In this document: in pieces, positions 7,804 through 14,814 of the stretch | How the letters are laid out: each line of letters opens with the position of its first letter | How positions within the stretch are numbered: position 1 is the stretch's first letter | Assembly (NCBI GenBank): GCA_900547455.1 | Contig: URGV01000017.1 | Coordinates: 1-43,595, forward strand | Origin: an uncultured Oscillospiraceae bacterium | GTDB lineage: Bacteria > Bacillota > Clostridia > Oscillospirales > Ruminococcaceae | DNA length: 43,595 nucleotides | Reading direction: 5' to 3' | The notes under the pieces: generated by a model | Seen by the model: only the letters and a program-made list of their open reading frames with translations | The model's database searches: none | What the model was told of the DNA's origin: nothing | Translations under genes and position numbers: made by a program

Positions 7804-8656
7804 GCTCGACCGATTGAGCGAGGCATTTGCCGCCGCGGACGCCGTACTGATCGGCGGAGGGGCGGGGCTTTCCACCTCGGCGGGCTTTGTGTACAGCGGC
7901 GAGCGGTTTGAGCGGTATTTCTCCGAATTTGAGAAGGCCTACGGCTTCCACGATATGTACTCTGGCGGCTTTTACCCCTACGATTCGCTGGAGCAGTACT
8001 GGGCCTTCTGGAGCCGCAACATCCTGGTCAACCGCTATGTGGATCCGCCCCGTCCGGTCTACCGGCAGCTGCTGGAGCTGGTGCAGGACAGGGACTACTT
8101 TGTGCTGACCACCAACGCCGACCATTGCTTCCAGAAGGCGGGGTTCCAGAAGGAGCGCCTGTTTTACACCCAGGGGGATTACGGCCTGTGGCAGTGCTCC
8201 CGCGCCTGCCACCAAAAGACCTATGACAACGAGGAGCAGGTGCGCCGGATGGTGGAGCAGCAGCAACATCTGCGCATCCCACCGGAGCTGGTGCCGCATT
8301 GCCCGGTGTGCGGCGCGCCGATGACGATGAACCTGCGCATCGACGACAGCTTTGTGCAGGACGACGGCTGGTACTGCGCGATGAACCGTTACCGGGAATT
8401 TCTGGAGCGAAATGGATCGAGCCGCATCCTCTACCTCGAGCTGGGGGTCGGGTTTAACACCCCCGGCATCATCAAGTATCCGTTCTGGCGCATGACCACC
8501 CAGAATCCCAAGGCCACCTATGTCTGTGTCAACAAAGGGCAGGTGTACGCGCCCAAAAAGATTGCGGAGCGCAGCCTTTGCCTGGACGCGGATATCGGCA
8601 ATTTTTTGCGGGACCTCAAAGCCGTATCCTCCGCAGATGAGCAGGGCGGATGCTGA
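7754..8656 (+). CDS. SirTM-class protein ADP-ribosyltransferase (macrodomain-linked sirtuin)
   Basis: A 300-aa NAD-binding sirtuin fold: GGGAGLSTSAGF at 34-45, TTNADHCFQKAGF at 119-131, TQGDYGLWQC at 139-148, and a Cys tetrad (C148, C152, C183, C186) for structural zinc. Ordinary deacetylase sirtuins have a catalytic His in an HG motif after a QNID-type motif. Here that segment reads GD, as expected of SirTM enzymes, which ADP-ribosylate protein rather than deacetylate. ATG 7754 lies inside the macrodomain gene (50-nt overlap) behind a near-perfect GGAGGTGATC; ATG 7775 is a weaker alternative. Known bacterial loci often include GcvH-L and LplA2; neither is here. Confidence 0.92.
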   Translation: MFFRTRTMPSTDSYWDKLDRLSEAFAAADAVLIGGGAGLSTSAGFVYSGERFERYFSEFEKAYGFHDMYSGGFYPYDSLEQYWAFWSRNILVNRYVDPPRPVYRQLLELVQDRDYFVLTTNADHCFQKAGFQKERLFYTQGDYGLWQCSRACHQKTYDNEEQVRRMVEQQQHLRIPPELVPHCPVCGAPMTMNLRIDDSFVQDDGWYCAMNRYREFLERNGSSRILYLELGVGFNTPGIIKYPFWRMTTQNPKATYVCVNKGQVYAPKKIAERSLCLDADIGNFLRDLKAVSSADEQGGC

Positions 8657-8667
8657 TTTTTTTGTTT

Positions 8668-8716
8668 CAAAGGGAGCTTCCTTACGTTTAGAAGGGGCTC
8701 CCTTTGTTGCTTTTTG
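8668..8716 (+). terminator. Terminator of the ribU-sirtuin operon
   Basis: CAAAGGGAGC (8668-8677) pairs with GCTCCCTTTG (8697-8706), followed by TTGCTTTTTGGG. It overlaps the start of the LysR promoter. Confidence 0.8.
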
Positions 8717-8735
8717 GGCATGGATTTGGTATGAT
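8707..8735 (+). promoter_or_regulatory. Promoter of the LysR gene
   Basis: TTGCTT (8707-8712), a 17-nt spacer and TATGAT (8730-8735), about 40 nt before the start codon. Confidence 0.6.
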
Positions 8736-8776
8736 AGAGGAAGAAAAAAATCACTGCCAGGTGGGGAGGAACCGGA

Positions 8777-9664
8777 ATGGAAATACGGGTTTTGCGATAT
8801 TTTTTGACGGTGGTGCGGGAGGAGAGCATCACGCGGGCAGCCGAGGTGCTGCACATCACCCAGCCCACGCTCAGCCGTCAGATTGCCCAGATGGAGGAGG
8901 AGATGGGGGTCAGGCTGTTCGACCGGGGAAGCAGAAAGATTGCGCTGACCAGCGAAGGGATGCTGCTGCGCCGGCGCGCCGAGGAAATTCTGGAGCTGGT
9001 GGACAAGACCGAAAAGGAGCTGACCGAGCAGGACGAGATGGTCGAGGGGACGGTGTCCATCGGGTTTGGGGATCTGGCCGCCGTGCGGATGCTGCCGGAG
9101 ATTTTCCGCAGCTTTCATGAGCGCTATCCGGGCGTCACCTTTGACCTGTACACGGCGATTGCCGACCATGTCAAGGACCGGATGGACCGTGGACTGACCG
9201 ACATCGGCCTGCTGATGGAGCCGGTGAACATCGAAAAGTACGAGTATATCCGCCTCAAACAGCGGGAGCAGTGGCAGGTTGCCATGCACCCGGATTCGCC
9301 GCTGGCTCAGAAGGAGCACATTACGCCAAAAGATTTAAAGGACCTGCCGCTTATCCTGCCGCACCGGCAAAATGTCCGCAGCGAGCTGGCAGGCTGGTTC
9401 GGCGAGGATTTTGAAAAGCTCAACGTCCTGTTCACCTCAAACCTTCCCTCCAACAGCGCGATCATGGTCCACAATAAGCTGGCTTATGCCATTTTGGTAC
9501 AGGGCTCCCTTGCCTTTTGGGACCCGGAAAAGATCGTGTGCCGACCACTCTATCCGCCGCTGACGGCAACCTGTGTCCTGGCCTGGAAGCGGGGGCAGCC
9601 GTTTGGGGCGGCAGCGGAGAAGTTTATCCAGTATCTCAAAGAGACGCTGCAGGCGGAAGCCTAA
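8777..9664 (+). CDS. LysR-family transcriptional regulator
   Basis: A 295-aa protein of standard LTTR length. The N-terminal helix-turn-helix is within residues 1-60 (FLTVVREESITRAAEVLHITQPTLSRQI), followed by a helical linker and a periplasmic-binding-protein-like effector domain from about 88. The effector is unknown. It follows the sirtuin operon and precedes the first flavodoxin island, both on the same strand; either could be its target. ATG 8777 is preceded by GGGAGGAACC. It is read from its own promoter. Confidence 0.93.
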   Translation: MEIRVLRYFLTVVREESITRAAEVLHITQPTLSRQIAQMEEEMGVRLFDRGSRKIALTSEGMLLRRRAEEILELVDKTEKELTEQDEMVEGTVSIGFGDLAAVRMLPEIFRSFHERYPGVTFDLYTAIADHVKDRMDRGLTDIGLLMEPVNIEKYEYIRLKQREQWQVAMHPDSPLAQKEHITPKDLKDLPLILPHRQNVRSELAGWFGEDFEKLNVLFTSNLPSNSAIMVHNKLAYAILVQGSLAFWDPEKIVCRPLYPPLTATCVLAWKRGQPFGAAAEKFIQYLKETLQAEA

Positions 9665-9707
9665 AAAAGCATGCTCAAAAGATATAAAAGAGCATGAAAA
9701 ATAAGTA

Positions 9708-9737
9708 TTAGACATGGAAAAACCCTTGCACTATAAT
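9708..9737 (+). promoter_or_regulatory. Promoter upstream of MerR-1
   Basis: TTAGAC (9708-9713), an 18-nt spacer and a perfect TATAAT (9732-9737). A terminator-like hairpin begins within 2 nt of the -10 box, so transcripts would start inside it. Confidence 0.55.
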
Positions 9738-9738
9738 G

Positions 9739-9778
9739 AAAGCGTAGCAGAGAAAGCATTTCTGCTGCGCTTTACTTT
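9739..9778 (+). terminator. Terminator-like hairpin just after the MerR-1 promoter
   Basis: AAAGCGTAGCAGA (9739-9751) pairs with TCTGCTGCGCTTT (13 bp, one G-U), followed by ACTTTTTGTG. It could be the LysR gene's terminator, an attenuator of the MerR-1 transcript, or both. Confidence 0.6.
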
Positions 9779-9801
9779 TTGTGTGAAAACGGAGGAGTGC
9801 A

Positions 9802-10146
9802 ATGACCTTACAGGAGGCGAGCAGCTGCTTTCACCTCGATGTTAAGATGCTGCAGCTGTATGAGGAGAGCGGTTTCATCAGGACAGAAAAGACGGAAAGC
9901 GGGGAGACGGACTACCCGGAGGCGGAGCTGCGAAAGGCGGCTCAGCTGTGTGCGCTGCAGCGGGCGGGAATGGAGCTGGAGGAGCTCAAAAAGCTTTGCG
10001 ACCTGCAGCGCAGCGGCTGCTGCGAAGCGAAGATCCGCCTGCTGCGCAAATGCCGCTGCAGGCTGCTGGAACAGATCCACCAAAAGCAGCAGGCGCTGGA
10101 CCGGCTGGACTACCTCATTTATCAGATGAAAAATCCGAAGGAATAA
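9802..10146 (+). CDS. MerR-family regulator 1, Cys-rich
   Basis: A 114-aa protein with a degenerate MerR helix-turn-helix (LDVKMLQLYEESGFI instead of LRYYEEIGLI), a DYPEAELRKAAQLCALQRAGMELEELKKL wing/helix region and a long C-terminal dimerisation helix. It has eight Cys, including a GCCEA pair and KCRCR, in the region where MerR proteins bind metals or sense redox change. It is the first gene of the first flavodoxin island, 12 nt ahead of flavodoxin A, so it probably controls it. ATG 9802 has a GGAGGAG site. Confidence 0.85.
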   Translation: MTLQEASSCFHLDVKMLQLYEESGFIRTEKTESGETDYPEAELRKAAQLCALQRAGMELEELKKLCDLQRSGCCEAKIRLLRKCRCRLLEQIHQKQQALDRLDYLIYQMKNPKE

Positions 10147-10158
10147 AAAGGAGGCAGG

Positions 10159-11361
10159 ATGTTGATGAAACGATTAGCAGCGCTGTTGCTGGCGGCGATA
10201 GTTGCCCTCTCGTCGTCGGCTTGCCAGAATCAGACCGGGCAGCAGACAACCGCTTCTGCCCAGACGCAGGAGCAGCAGCCGGAAGCGCAGAAACCGGCAA
10301 CCGAACCGGAAGAGCCGGCGGAGGAAGCGGAGCAGCCAGAACAGCCGGAGCAAGCAGAGCAAGCAGAACAGGCAGAGCAGTCTGATACCCAGCGAGCAGA
10401 ACAGCCGAAACAGGCTCAGACCCAGCAAGCAGAAAATATCCTGATTGCCTATTTCTCGCTGGGGCAGAACGCGGACTATCCGGAGGATGTCGACGCCACC
10501 GCCTCGGCAAGTTTGGTCCCGGGCCAGGACGAGCGGGTGGGAACCACCGAATGGATCGCGCGCCTGATCCAGCAGAATGTGGGAGGACAGCTGCACGCGA
10601 TCCGGACAGCGCAGTCTTACCCCACCGATTTTGACGCGGTGGTGGACCAAAACCACGCCGAGATGGAGGCGGGGACGCTACCGGAGCTTGTGCAGTCCGA
10701 CCTGGATGTGTCGGAATACGACACGGTGTTCGTCGGCTATCCGGTCTGGGCGACCAATGCGCCGCAGGCAATCTTCTCCTTTTTGTCCCAATATGACCTT
10801 GCGGGAAAGACGGTGATTCCCTTCTGCACCCACGACGGCTACGGCGCGGGCAGCAGCTACAGCGACATCGCGCAGTTTATCGAAGGGGAAGCGGCGGTGC
10901 TGGACGGCCTGGCCGTGGAGGCGCCGGATGTCCCGGATGCAGCGGACACGGTGGCACAGTGGCTGCAGGGAATCGGGTTTACCTCCCAGGAGGCGCAGCT
11001 GCCCCCTCTCACCATCACGGTGGGCGGCACGGTGCTGGACGGCGTTCTGTACGACACAGCCCTGGCACAGGAAATCCAGTCGTATTTCCCGCTGACCGTT
11101 TCGATGGTGGGATTTGGCGGCCGGGAATATTACGGCGGGGTGGACTTTTATCCGACCAATCTGGAGGGTGGCCAGACCACCTTTGAAAACGGGGAGATCA
11201 CCTACTGCGAGCCGCACCACAACATGGCAATCTTTTATGCGCAGACCGACGACCCCATCCTTTCGGTGGAGGTCATCCCCATCGGCAGGGTGACGTCCGA
11301 CCTGTCGGTCTTTGAGCAGCTGCCGGGCAATGTGGAGGTCACCTTCGCCCTGGCAGAATGA
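10159..11361 (+). CDS. Flavodoxin A: lipoprotein with flavodoxin and cyclophilin-like domains
   Basis: A 400-aa protein. The signal peptide ends SSSAC at Cys22; Ser at -3 makes an imperfect lipobox, so lipid attachment is likely but not certain. Residues 23-93 are a Glu/Gln/Pro/Ala-rich stalk with EQAEQAEQAEQ repeats. The flavodoxin domain (about 94-270) starts ILIAYFS; its FMN-phosphate loop is displaced about 30 residues by an insert with DVDATASAS. GYPVWATNAP carries the flavin-stacking Trp. Residues 284-400 form a cyclophilin-like beta-barrel (TVGGTVLDGVLYD ... IAFYAQ-like strands, IPIGRV). The same domain is a separate lipoprotein at 27258. GGAGG precedes the start; ATG 10165 is also possible. 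Confidence 0.87.
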   Translation: MLMKRLAALLLAAIVALSSSACQNQTGQQTTASAQTQEQQPEAQKPATEPEEPAEEAEQPEQPEQAEQAEQAEQSDTQRAEQPKQAQTQQAENILIAYFSLGQNADYPEDVDATASASLVPGQDERVGTTEWIARLIQQNVGGQLHAIRTAQSYPTDFDAVVDQNHAEMEAGTLPELVQSDLDVSEYDTVFVGYPVWATNAPQAIFSFLSQYDLAGKTVIPFCTHDGYGAGSSYSDIAQFIEGEAAVLDGLAVEAPDVPDAADTVAQWLQGIGFTSQEAQLPPLTITVGGTVLDGVLYDTALAQEIQSYFPLTVSMVGFGGREYYGGVDFYPTNLEGGQTTFENGEITYCEPHHNMAIFYAQTDDPILSVEVIPIGRVTSDLSVFEQLPGNVEVTFALAE

Positions 11362-11407
11362 TAGAGAAGTAGAGTGAACAAGATTTGGAGACAGGAGGCA
11401 CACGACA

Positions 11408-12298
11408 ATGAAAAGATGGATGAGTTTATTGCTGGCGGCAGTTTTGGCCCTTTCGCTGGCAGGCTGCTCGGAGGAACAGAGCGAACCGGAGCAGACCAGC
11501 GCCCAGACAGAACAGCAGCAGACCGAAGAAACCGAGGAGACCCAGCAGGCATCTGAAACCGAGCCGACAGAAGAAACCGAGCAGCCGGAAGAACAACCCG
11601 CAGAGGAACCGGCAGCGGACGAAGAACAGCCGGCCGAAGAGCCGGTAGCGGGCGAAGAACAGCCGGCCGAGGAATCGACAGAGACAGAAACCGAACAATC
11701 GACCGAGGGGACAGCAGAAGCGGAATCGTCGGAGGCAGGCGCGCAGAGCAGCCTCCTGGTGGCCTACTTCAGCTACGCCGAGAACGCCGCCCTGCCGGAT
11801 GATGTGGACGCCTCCGCGTCGGCCAGCATCCAGCCCTGGAACGGCGCGCACACCGGCAACACCGGTGTGGTGGCGGACATGATTGCACAGGCCACCGGTG
11901 CGGACCTGTTCTCCATCCGGACGGTGGAGCAGTACCCCGACACCTACGACGCCACCCTCGACCAGGGCCAGCAGGAACAGAGCGACGGCGCGCGCCCTGA
12001 GCTTGCCACCCATCTGGAAAATCTGGGCAGCTACGACACCATCTTCCTGGGCTTCCCGAACTGGTGGGGTGACATGCCGATGGCGGTCTACACCTTCCTG
12101 GATGAGGTCGACCTCTCCGGCAAGACGGTCATCCCGTTTGTCACCTCGGGCGGCAGCGGCTTTTCCAACACCATCAGCACCATCCAGCAGATGGAACCGC
12201 AGGCGACCGTCCAGGAGGGCCTGTCCATCGGCGCTTCCAGCGCGACCGGCGCACAGCAGCAGGTGGAGAGCTGGCTGAGCGAGCTGGGGCTTGCCTAA
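11408..12298 (+). CDS. Flavodoxin B: surface lipoprotein
   Basis: A 296-aa protein. The lipobox LAGC gives a lipidated Cys near residue 20. A very acidic Glu/Thr/Pro/Gln stalk runs to about 112 and includes 11-residue tandem repeats. The flavodoxin domain begins LLVAYFS at about 116, with the same DVDASASAS insert as flavodoxin A before GNTGVVADMIA. GFPNWWGDMP provides the aromatic flavin contact, and SGGSGFSN binds near the ring in family structures. Its role is presumably one- or two-electron transfer outside the membrane; the partner is unknown. It lies 46 nt after flavodoxin A with an AGGAGG site; MerR-2 follows. Confidence 0.9.
   Translation: MKRWMSLLLAAVLALSLAGCSEEQSEPEQTSAQTEQQQTEETEETQQASETEPTEETEQPEEQPAEEPAADEEQPAEEPVAGEEQPAEESTETETEQSTEGTAEAESSEAGAQSSLLVAYFSYAENAALPDDVDASASASIQPWNGAHTGNTGVVADMIAQATGADLFSIRTVEQYPDTYDATLDQGQQEQSDGARPELATHLENLGSYDTIFLGFPNWWGDMPMAVYTFLDEVDLSGKTVIPFVTSGGSGFSNTISTIQQMEPQATVQEGLSIGASSATGAQQQVESWLSELGLA
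11588..11674 (+). repeat. 33-bp tandem repeat in the flavodoxin B stalk
   Basis: Units at 11588-11620, 11621-11653 and a partial one at 11654-11674 encode EEQPAEEPAAD, EEQPAEEPVAG and EEQPAEE. Units 2 and 3 are nearly identical in DNA, so the expansion is recent and stalk length may vary between strains. Confidence 0.85.
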
Positions 12299-12361
12299 AC
12301 CAAAGACATCACAGAGAATAAAAAGGTCAGTTGAGGGCTTTCATAGAAAGGAGAACAGAGA

Positions 12362-12712
12362 ATGACGATTCGTGAAGTGTCGGCCATGACCGGAATGCGG
12401 GAGGATACCCTGCGGTATTACGAGCAGATCGGCGTGATCCCCCAGGTCCCCAGAAACAAGTGGGGGGTGCGCACCTATCAGGAGCCGGTTTTGCAGAAGA
12501 TCTTTCTCGTCCAGAAGCTGAAGGCGGCGGGCATGCCGCTCAAGGGCATCAAGCAGTATATGGAAGCTCCTGCCAAGGAGGAGCAGCCGCTCACTGCGCA
12601 GCGCAGGCTGCTGGAGCAGACCAAGAGCGAGCTGCTGCACAAGATCGGCAGCCTGCAGTTCTGCATGCAGCAGGCCCAGCAGCTGCTGGACGAGATGGGA
12701 ATGGAGCAATAG
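12362..12712 (+). CDS. MerR-family regulator 2
   Basis: A 116-aa protein with a canonical MerR head: TIREVSAMTGMREDTLRYYEQIGVI, a wing with NKWGVRTYQE and KLKAAGMPLKGIKQY. The C-terminal coiled coil contains a single Cys (LQFCMQQ), so metal binding as in MerR itself is unlikely. It is inserted between flavodoxins B and C on the same strand with gaps of 63 and 28 nt, and probably controls the island. ATG 12362 has an AAAGGAG site. It stops with TAG, which shows that TAG is a normal stop here. Confidence 0.92.
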   Translation: MTIREVSAMTGMREDTLRYYEQIGVIPQVPRNKWGVRTYQEPVLQKIFLVQKLKAAGMPLKGIKQYMEAPAKEEQPLTAQRRLLEQTKSELLHKIGSLQFCMQQAQQLLDEMGMEQ

Positions 12713-12740
12713 GAAACCAAACCGGGAAAGGAAGGATTTT

Positions 12741-13475
12741 ATGATGCGAAGATGGATGGCCGCGGCCCTGGCGGCACTTATGGTTCTCAGCCTTGCGGCC
12801 TGTGCCGGCAACCAGCAGGAGGAACAGTCGGCTTCTGCCGAAGCAACAGAACAATCGCAGTCAGCTTCCGTACAGGAAGAGGAGGAGCCTGCTTCTACCG
12901 AACAGCAACCGGAGGAGCCTTCCAATGCGCAGGAGAGCGGGGTGCTGGTGGCCTATTTTTCCTGGGCGGACAATGCCGTCATCGACGGGGAGGTGGACGC
13001 GGTGGCCTCGCCCAGCGTGACCGCACCGGGCAACGTCCAGCAGTTGGCCCAATGGATCAGCGAGCGGACGGGCGGCGACCTGTTCTCCATCCAGGTCACC
13101 GAGCCCTATTCCAGCGACTGGGACGCCTGCCTGGAACGGGCCAATCAGGAGCGGGCAGAGGACGCCCGGCCGGAGCTGACCGCCTCGGTGGAGCAGCTGG
13201 AACAATACGACACCGTTTTTCTGGGCTACCCCAACTGGTGGTACGGCGTGCCGATGGCGCTGCTCTCCTTTTTGGAGGAGAACGACCTCTCGGACAAGCA
13301 GGTTTACCTGTTCTGCTCCCACGGCACAGGCGGCCTTGCCAGCAGCGTCGAGCAGATCGACGAGGCGCTGCCGGACAGCACAGCCCTGTCGGAAAATGTC
13401 TTTGATGTCTACGAGGAGGACGCCGCCTCCTCCCAGCAGGACATCCTTGCCTGGCTGGAGGAGCTGGGATACTAA
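12741..13475 (+). CDS. Flavodoxin C: surface lipoprotein
   Basis: A 244-aa protein, the shortest of the five. The lipobox LAAC is near residue 21, with a stalk of about 45 Glu/Gln/Ser residues. The flavodoxin domain starts VLVAYFSWADN at about 67. The insert reads VDAVASPS, followed by PGNVQQLAQWIS in the phosphate-loop position. GYPNWWYGVP carries the Trp pair, and CSHGTGG lies in the last loop. ATG 12741 or 12744 (ATGATG) follows GGAAAGGAAGG. It is the last gene before the DUF4405 promoter. Confidence 0.9.
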   Translation: MMRRWMAAALAALMVLSLAACAGNQQEEQSASAEATEQSQSASVQEEEEPASTEQQPEEPSNAQESGVLVAYFSWADNAVIDGEVDAVASPSVTAPGNVQQLAQWISERTGGDLFSIQVTEPYSSDWDACLERANQERAEDARPELTASVEQLEQYDTVFLGYPNWWYGVPMALLSFLEENDLSDKQVYLFCSHGTGGLASSVEQIDEALPDSTALSENVFDVYEEDAASSQQDILAWLEELGY

Positions 13476-13524
13476 AGACGCGAGTGAATGCCTGGCGGGT
13501 ATGCGCTTGGATACGGGATAGGTA

Positions 13525-13554
13525 TTCGACAGCGCACCCGGCGTGCGCTATACT
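13525..13554 (+). promoter_or_regulatory. Promoter with dyads upstream of DUF4405-1
   Basis: TTCGAC (13525-13530), an 18-nt spacer and TATACT (13549-13554). The spacer holds a perfect dyad, GCGCAC-CCGGC-GTGCGC. A second, imperfect dyad (GGATAC-N7-GTATTC) overlaps the -35 box. Dyads in the spacer are typical of MerR-controlled promoters, but no regulator is assigned. Confidence 0.5.
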
Positions 13555-13593
13555 GAAGGTGGAAAGAAATTTGCTGGCAAAAGGAGGGGCCGT

Positions 13594-14292
13594 ATGAAGC
13601 CCAAAATGATGCTGAAGATGGGAATTGACCTTGTGATGACGGTGCTGCTGCTCTGCCAGATGGCCTACATGCTGGTGGGGGAAACCGTCCACGAATATCT
13701 GGGGACGGCGATGTTTGTGCTGTTCATCCTCCATCACCTGCTCAACCGGAACTGGTACCGCAGCCTTAAAAAGGGAAGATACGGCGCCGTGCGGATTTTG
13801 CAGACCGCCGTCAACACCCTGGTGCTGCTGTGCATGCTCGGCCTGATGGTCAGCGGCGTCATCCTCTCCCGGGAAGTCTTTGCGTTCCTGCCCATCCAGG
13901 GCGGCATGGGCTTTGCGCGCATCCTGCACATGCTGGCCTCTTACTGGGGCTTTGTGCTGATGAGCGTCCACCTGGGACTGCACTGGGGCATGGTGATGGG
14001 GATGGCGCGCAGGCTCTGCCGAAAAAAGGAAGGCTCGGCTGCGCGCACCGTTGTTTTGCGCCTGCTGGCGGCAGCGGTCTGCATCTTTGGCATCTGCGCC
14101 TTTGCCAAAAACAACATCGCCGACTACCTGTTCCAGCGCAGCCAGTTTGTCTTCTTTGATATGGAGCAGCCGCTGGCGCTGTTCTTCGCCGAATATCTGG
14201 CGATGATGGGCCTGTGGGTCTGCCTTGCCTACTATCTTTCCAGGGTCCTGCAGCGGCTGTCGGCCGGTAAGGAAGGCAAGGGAAAAGCGTAA
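13594..14292 (+). CDS. DUF4405 membrane cytochrome-like protein 1
   Basis: A 232-aa protein with about five transmembrane helices. Several His sit where a b-type cytochrome would hold heme: HEYLG, ILHHLLNRNW, ARILHMLASYWGF and SVHLGLHWGM. DUF4405 proteins have been linked to extracytosolic flavin electron transfer. It could move electrons from the membrane to the flavodoxin lipoproteins; that is inference. The frame is open from 13543, but ATG 13594 has AAAAGGAGG upstream and begins MKPKMM, matching the paralogue at 29600 (MKPKMI). The two share FVFFD, the E-Y-L-A block and the spacing of the His residues. Confidence 0.85.
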   Translation: MKPKMMLKMGIDLVMTVLLLCQMAYMLVGETVHEYLGTAMFVLFILHHLLNRNWYRSLKKGRYGAVRILQTAVNTLVLLCMLGLMVSGVILSREVFAFLPIQGGMGFARILHMLASYWGFVLMSVHLGLHWGMVMGMARRLCRKKEGSAARTVVLRLLAAAVCIFGICAFAKNNIADYLFQRSQFVFFDMEQPLALFFAEYLAMMGLWVCLAYYLSRVLQRLSAGKEGKGKA

Positions 14293-14367
14293 GGTCAACA
14301 ACGTCTGAAAGCAAGGCCAAACGGGCTTGCTTTGACGGATATCATAACCAATGAAGGAGTTGTTAAA

Positions 14368-14775
14368 ATGAAAAAACCAGAAATCGATCCAATCTTTGAG
14401 CTGGGAGAAGAAAATCCGTTTGGCCAGTACTTTGTCGGCCAGAGCTATCTGAAGATGCTGTGCACCGAGGGCGTTGGAATCGGCAACGTGACCTTCGAGC
14501 CGGGCTGCCGGAACAATTGGCACATCCACCACGCCAAAAAGGGCGGCGGCCAGATTCTGCTGTGCACCGCCGGCAGGGGCTGGTACCAGGAGTGGGGCAA
14601 ACCGGCGCAGCAGCTGCACCCGGGCGACGTTGTGAAGATTCCGGCGGGCGTCAAGCACTGGCACGGCGCGGCGAAGGACAGCTGGTTTGCGCACCTTTCG
14701 GTCGAGGTGCCGGGCGAGGAGACCAGCAACGAATGGCTGGAGCCGGTGGACGACCAGAGTTACAACGCGCTGTAA
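14368..14775 (+). CDS. Cupin-domain protein
   Basis: A 135-aa single cupin barrel. Motif 1 is NNWHIHHAKKGGGQIL and motif 2 is HPGDVVKIPAGVKHWHGA, giving three or four His for a metal. It resembles the small cupins found near carboxymuconolactone decarboxylase-like and flavodoxin genes in anaerobes; the reaction is unknown. The open frame starts at 14332, but ATG 14368 has AAGGAG at the correct distance. It lies between DUF4405-1 and the DUF362 gene on the same strand. Confidence 0.9.
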   Translation: MKKPEIDPIFELGEENPFGQYFVGQSYLKMLCTEGVGIGNVTFEPGCRNNWHIHHAKKGGGQILLCTAGRGWYQEWGKPAQQLHPGDVVKIPAGVKHWHGAAKDSWFAHLSVEVPGEETSNEWLEPVDDQSYNAL

Positions 14776-14814
14776 GAGACGATTTGAATAGGTGGGAACA
14801 GGAGGTGCCTGGTT

